Shown piece by piece: positions 6,758 through 9,835 of a stretch of 9,835 nt of DNA. Under the pieces are notes generated by a model, which did no database searches, was not told the DNA's origin, and saw only the letters and a program-made list of their open reading frames with translations. Origin of the DNA: Candidatus Saccharimonadota bacterium (GTDB lineage: Bacteria; Patescibacteriota; Saccharimonadia; Saccharimonadales; UBA4665); NCBI GenBank assembly GCA_028289265.1, contig JAQGGU010000068.1, positions 1 to 9,835 on the forward strand, given 5' to 3'. How positions within the stretch are numbered: position 1 is the first letter of the stretch; each line of letters starts with the position of its first letter. The position numbers were made by a program, and so were the translations under genes.

Positions 6758-8044
6758 TTACGGAAAGACGACTTCTGTCGTGCTGATTATTCCGGCAATA
6801 AACGTCATTGGGGCGCAGGTATAGTTTTCCCAATTGCTGTCATATGAGCATGACTTATATTGCATTCCATTAAGCACAAGTAGGGTCACTTGGCCGTTAT
6901 CATCAGTGAAACCCTGACTGACCGTTACTGCATCATTCGGCGCGTATGCTCCCAGCGGGTTGTTTCCAAATAACGTCGTATTACCGATACCAGTAGCGTA
7001 CAGTTCGGCATATGCCATCTCATGAGGACTACCATCTGCATTTTTTACCGTGACAGTTATCGCAGATACATCCAAGGTAAAGTCTAGTACCACATCGCTA
7101 TTTGTCGCATCTATACGACTGGAGTCGATCAAACTAAAGCTCCGTGGCGTATGCTCCGAAAACATATTGCCGATGGTACCCACATGCCCGTAGTAGTTTC
7201 CAGGCAACAGTTCTGCTGAGTAATGCCCCAGATCATCAGTAACGAAGGCTCCCGTATACGCAGCTTGAGCTGGCGAAGTTCCGAAGGACACATACAGGTT
7301 TGGGACCGGTTGATTATTGGCCCCATACACCGTACCGGATATAGTATGCATTTGCGGAAAATTCACTTCGGCTACGTTTCCCGATCCATCCGCGAGAGGC
7401 CTGATCTCAGTAGGACTGCATATATTAATGCCACCTCTCGTATATGCGCATACGGAGTAATCCAGCCCGTTTAATGCCGATACGACAGCCAGGCCATTCT
7501 CATCGGTCGTGAGCCTGTTGCTGACTCCGTTGCGATTAGCATAGGCATCGGGGATCTCGCCAGGTATCAAGTCGGAGACACCATTCCCGGTTGCAACGAG
7601 CGTAACATCTACCCCTGAAACTGGAATACCATTAACATCTTTGACAGATACCGTTACAAGTGAAGTGTCCAGCATCATATCTTGGACAATGTCTCCCTCC
7701 GTCACATCGATATACTGACTATCCCCTAGGTAGGTGATAGTCGGAACGTAATCCGTAGATTCGGAAGTGTTAGTAATACGTGCCTCATATTGGCAAGGCT
7801 CAACATCTGTCGAGTAATAGCCATTTACATCAGTTTGTACGGTGTACTCTTGCTGCAGCGGCGAACAGTAAAACCGTATCGCCACGCCCTCGACTGCAGA
7901 ACCCCTGCCATCCCGCATAACTCCGGAAAGGTTATAAAGCGGATCGGCATGCGCCCTGCCATTTGCCAGAAACAAGAGCGAAAGAAGAACTGCTGTCCCC
8001 ATCCAGATTATTATTCTTTTAGTAAGTATCCAATGCCACGCCAT
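6758..8044 (-). CDS. Secreted protein with duplicated carboxypeptidase-regulatory-like and Ig-like domains
   Basis: This 428-residue protein has a classical signal peptide (basic residues 9-10, hydrophobic 11-27, AHA at 31-33 before D34). The mature part is a tandem duplication A-B-A'-B' with a period of about 196-200 residues. A (about 36-128) and A' (233-326) look like carboxypeptidase-D regulatory-like folds (SG-V, G-P-V, D-GHYS and DVNGYYS motifs). B (129-231) and B' (328-428) are Ig/Big-like (VTVSVKDVNG and ITVTVKNADG; TTDENG and TDDNG). Each B unit carries a cysteine pair (C199/C209 and C399/C410) suited to a disulfide outside the cell. No catalytic motif or C-terminal anchor is visible. 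It has AAAGGGGAT 8 bases before the ATG, its own likely promoter and its own terminator. A structural or binding role on the surface is inferred. I do not recognise a named family for the whole protein. Confidence 0.88.
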   Translation of the reverse strand: MAWHWILTKRIIIWMGTAVLLSLLFLANGRAHADPLYNLSGVMRDGRGSAVEGVAIRFYCSPLQQEYTVQTDVNGYYSTDVEPCQYEARITNTSESTDYVPTITYLGDSQYIDVTEGDIVQDMMLDTSLVTVSVKDVNGIPVSGVDVTLVATGNGVSDLIPGEIPDAYANRNGVSNRLTTDENGLAVVSALNGLDYSVCAYTRGGINICSPTEIRPLADGSGNVAEVNFPQMHTISGTVYGANNQPVPNLYVSFGTSPAQAAYTGAFVTDDLGHYSAELLPGNYYGHVGTIGNMFSEHTPRSFSLIDSSRIDATNSDVVLDFTLDVSAITVTVKNADGSPHEMAYAELYATGIGNTTLFGNNPLGAYAPNDAVTVSQGFTDDNGQVTLLVLNGMQYKSCSYDSNWENYTCAPMTFIAGIISTTEVVFP

Positions 8045-8083
8045 AGAGCAATCCCCTTTGATTATGACGCTAACTATATTTTA

Positions 8084-8112
8084 ACCATAAGCTTTATAGC
8101 TGATGAAGTCAA
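8084..8112 (-). promoter_or_regulatory. Likely sigma70-type promoter of the 428-residue secreted protein gene
   Basis: TTGACT (8112-8107), a 17-base spacer and TATGGT (8089-8084) match 5/6 and 4/6 of the consensus. Transcription would start near 8077, about 33 bases before the ATG, with the AAAGGGGAT ribosome binding site inside the leader. The site lies just downstream of the rplU terminator, so the gene is probably an independent unit. Confidence 0.55.
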
Positions 8113-8135
8113 CGCTAAATAACCTTTATCACATT

Positions 8136-8167
8136 AAAAAAGCCCTCCGGGTAAGCGGAGGGCTTTT
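8136..8167 (-). terminator. Intrinsic terminator of rplU
   Basis: A perfect 12-bp stem pairs AAAAGCCCTCCG with CGGAGGGCTTTT around a 6-base loop. On the minus strand it continues into a T-run encoded by the A tract at 8136-8141. It starts 20 bases after the rplU stop codon. The AT ends also make it plausible as a bidirectional terminator, but no plus-strand gene enters from the left. Confidence 0.95.
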
Positions 8168-8187
8168 ACAGGATTTCGGCTAAAGAT

Positions 8188-8493
8188 TTAGGCGATCTTT
8201 GCGATTTTAATAGCCGTCATACGCTGACGGTGGCCGCGCAGCTTGTGGACACGCTTCTTCGCCTTGTAACGAATAGAAGTAACCTTGTCGTTTCTGACTT
8301 CTTCAATAACATCAGCCGTAACTTTTACACCCGCTACAGCCGGCGCACCGATTTTCACATCATCGCCATCGATAACGAGAAGTGGCTCGAAAGTAACTTG
8401 TTTTTCACCAGTATCAAGAAGTTCGACTTTCAACGTCTCGCCTTCAGTCACGATGTATTGCTTGCCACCTGTGGCAATAACTGCTTTGCTCAT
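8188..8493 (-). CDS. rplU: 50S ribosomal protein L21
   Basis: This 101-residue protein is a full-length bL21, which binds 23S rRNA in the large subunit. The N-terminal GGKQY (9-13) and the C-terminal basic stretch ending in RGHRQ (86-90) are the family hallmarks, and length is normal. The start is the ATG at 8493, with only a weak purine-rich AAAGAG as ribosome binding site. In most bacteria rpmA (L27) follows directly; here a strong terminator comes 20 bases after the stop and the next gene is a secreted protein, so rplU looks monocistronic on its downstream side. It lies 107 bases after ileS. Confidence 0.98.
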   Translation of the reverse strand: MSKAVIATGGKQYIVTEGETLKVELLDTGEKQVTFEPLLVIDGDDVKIGAPAVAGVKVTADVIEEVRNDKVTSIRYKAKKRVHKLRGHRQRMTAIKIAKIA

Positions 8494-8521
8494 TGCTTAA
8501 CTCTTTACTTTATTAGCTTTA

Positions 8522-8541
8522 TTCAAATACTACTATTTGAA
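8522..8541. repeat. Perfect 8-bp hairpin between ileS and rplU
   Basis: TTCAAATA (8522-8529) and TATTTGAA (8534-8541) flank a CTAC loop, 28 bases upstream of the rplU ATG. It could be a weak terminator for ileS, an operator, or an RNA leader structure for rplU. The stem is AT-rich and no T-tract follows on the minus strand, which argues against a strong terminator. Confidence 0.5.
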
Positions 8542-8600
8542 GATACCAATAGATAGTAACAGATATGGTTGTCTCTGTAAAGCCTCTACCGGCGTATGGA

Positions 8601-9835
8601 TTAGACTTTCGACAAAGCGATAGCGAGCTCGACACCATCGACCTTCACATCTGCCGTGTAGCCTTCCGCGGGAGCTGAACCAACAGTGATCAGCTCACTC
8701 GCGAGCGTTTCGGTGGCAATCGTATCGGTGTGCTCATCAATAGCTTTTTCGAGTTCAGGATCGTGCGTGACGAGCTCGAGATGAATGCGGTCGTCGACAT
8801 TCAGGCCTGCCTGCTTGCGGGCGTTCTGAACCTGTCGGACAACTTCGCGCATCATGCCCTCGCGTGCGAGCTCAGGGGTGATTGTTTTATCGAGGACTAC
8901 ATTGGTATTGCTGAGTGAAGAATCACTCGAATCGTCTCCGAGAGGACGGCCTTCCGGATTCATACTGAAAACCTGATGGACGTTTACTTCTTCGGCAATA
9001 ATTACTTCATACACGCCGTCTAGTTGCGGTCCACTATACTGCAATCTTTGGAGTGGCTGACGGACCTTTATCTGTTGTTCTGATTCGCTCTTGAACATGC
9101 GTGCTGCTAGCCCCTTCTCGATGATCTCTCTTGTGCGCGCCATGTCGAAAAGAACTTTTTCGACAACTTTGCCGGCTTTTGGCCAATCCCGCAAGTGCAC
9201 GCTTTCACCTAACTCCCCGCCAGTGAGCTTTAAGAACAGCTCTTCAGCCAGAAATGGTGTAAATGGTGCCAGAAGGTGGCTCAAATAGAGCAATACGTAG
9301 TGCAGTGTGCGGTAGGCATCGTTCTTATCAGTATCGTCTTCGCTCTTCCAGAAACGACGGCGGCTTCTCCTAACATACCAGTTGCTCGCGTCGTCGAGCA
9401 GCGGCAGAATTCCCTTCATAGCTGTCGGAATGTCGTAGCGCTCCATGTTTTCAGAAATTTCAGTGTTCAACTGGTGGACGCGCGACACAATCCAGCGGTC
9501 CAGCGGGTTTGTCAGGTCGTCCATCGGATCTTCAAAAGAACCGTTCCATTCCCAACCGTCGACTTCAGCGTACATAGTGAAGAAATCGTACATGTTCCAG
9601 ATCATAGTGAGCTTGCGCGCTACGTCGCCAACTTCTTTGTCCTGAAGCGAAAAGTCCTCACCTGCCATCACCGGAGAGCTCATGAGAAGGAACCGAAGTG
9701 AATCGGCACTAAACTTATCCATCAGTTCGTTCGGATCGGTGAAGTTGCCATAGGATTTACTCATCTTCCGCCCGTCATTACCGGCCAGTGTACCGGTAGT
9801 TATGACGTTCTTGAAGGCATTTGAGCCGAACAGCG
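8601..9835 (-). CDS. ileS: Isoleucyl-tRNA synthetase, C-terminal part (5' end off window)
   Basis: This enzyme charges tRNA-Ile with isoleucine in the cytoplasm. The visible 410 codons begin just before the class I KMSKS loop (codons 9767-9753, in GRKMSKSYGN) and run to the TAA at 8601. Next come the end of the catalytic core (DSLRFLLMSSPV), the anticodon-binding helical domain (NPLDRWIVSRVHQLN, then NWYVRRSRRRFWKS and LLAPFTPFLAEELF), and a C-terminal DUF5915-like region (ITPELAREGMMREVVRQVQN). There is no cysteine in the visible part, so the C-terminal zinc finger of type-1 bacterial IleRS is absent; this and the overall wording favour the type-2, eukaryote-like form. The ATG at 9764 is the Met of KMSKS, not a start. 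The HIGH and editing domains lie outside the window. Confidence 0.98.
   Translation of the reverse strand, partial: LFGSNAFKNVITTGTLAGNDGRKMSKSYGNFTDPNELMDKFSADSLRFLLMSSPVMAGEDFSLQDKEVGDVARKLTMIWNMYDFFTMYAEVDGWEWNGSFEDPMDDLTNPLDRWIVSRVHQLNTEISENMERYDIPTAMKGILPLLDDASNWYVRRSRRRFWKSEDDTDKNDAYRTLHYVLLYLSHLLAPFTPFLAEELFLKLTGGELGESVHLRDWPKAGKVVEKVLFDMARTREIIEKGLAARMFKSESEQQIKVRQPLQRLQYSGPQLDGVYEVIIAEEVNVHQVFSMNPEGRPLGDDSSDSSLSNTNVVLDKTITPELAREGMMREVVRQVQNARKQAGLNVDDRIHLELVTHDPELEKAIDEHTDTIATETLASELITVGSAPAEGYTADVKVDGVELAIALSKV

Noticed and set aside
8601..9764. ATG at 9764 as the start of an IleRS-like gene
   Set aside because: It is the Met of the KMSKS loop. The frame continues upstream to the window edge with conserved synthetase sequence.
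1..9835. CRISPR array, diversity-generating retroelement, insertion sequence or prophage
   Set aside because: No regularly spaced identical short repeats, no reverse transcriptase, transposase, integrase or phage structural genes were seen. The repeats in the giant gene are coding domain repeats, and tail-fibre resemblance alone does not make a prophage.

Overview
The window reads as a fragment of a small-genome epibiont of the Patescibacteria/CPR type, most likely Candidatus Saccharibacteria (moderate confidence, no marker phylogeny possible here). The clues are a cysteine-free C-terminal half of a type-2-like isoleucyl-tRNA synthetase, a short L21 ribosomal protein standing alone, and a run of large modular secreted proteins. 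One of these carries sequence signatures (STLNFQARL, ISGTGRADTALQ, AGMLYFD-TTGQLLTY-G-KWQADR) that I associate with CPR surface proteins. TGA ends one gene (LamG protein) and never occurs inside the long open frames, so the standard bacterial code fits and a UGA=Gly code (Gracilibacteria/Absconditabacteria) does not.

All five genes lie on the minus strand, so the order of transcription is right to left. At 8601-9835 is the C-terminal half of ileS, cut by the window edge at its KMSKS loop. At 8188-8493 is rplU, followed by a strong intrinsic terminator (8136-8167). At 6758-8044 is a 428-residue secreted protein made of a duplicated pair of beta-sandwich domains; it has its own likely promoter and its own terminator (6708-6737). 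At 4528-6690 is a 720-residue membrane-anchored protein with three LamG/concanavalin-A-like domains. About 450 bases of AT-rich intergenic DNA follow, with several repeats. From about 4064 or 3938 down to base 1, and beyond the window, is a giant secreted modular protein of at least 1,312 codons.

The giant gene is the centre of interest. It is one unbroken frame, checked triplet by triplet, covering a signal peptide, a beta-rich N-terminal domain, repeated fibre-like modules, an Asn-rich right-handed beta-helix and a fibronectin-III-like domain. A 152-base direct repeat (about 84% identical, offset an exact multiple of three) brackets the beta-helix and Fn3 segment. The core of the beta-helix coding segment is strikingly AT-rich (about 34% GC in the lines counted, against about 67% in sampled flanks). 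This looks like a cassette architecture in which domains are exchanged or lost in frame. Its translation start is ambiguous: a perfect AGGAGG sits 5 bases before an in-frame ATA codon, while the first in-frame ATG is 126 bases further on and has no ribosome binding site.

The three consecutive exported proteins look like an accessory cell-surface or adhesion locus next to housekeeping translation genes. An attachment role is an inference from domain content, not shown by sequence. I found no CRISPR array, transposase, integrase, reverse transcriptase, tRNA or rRNA.
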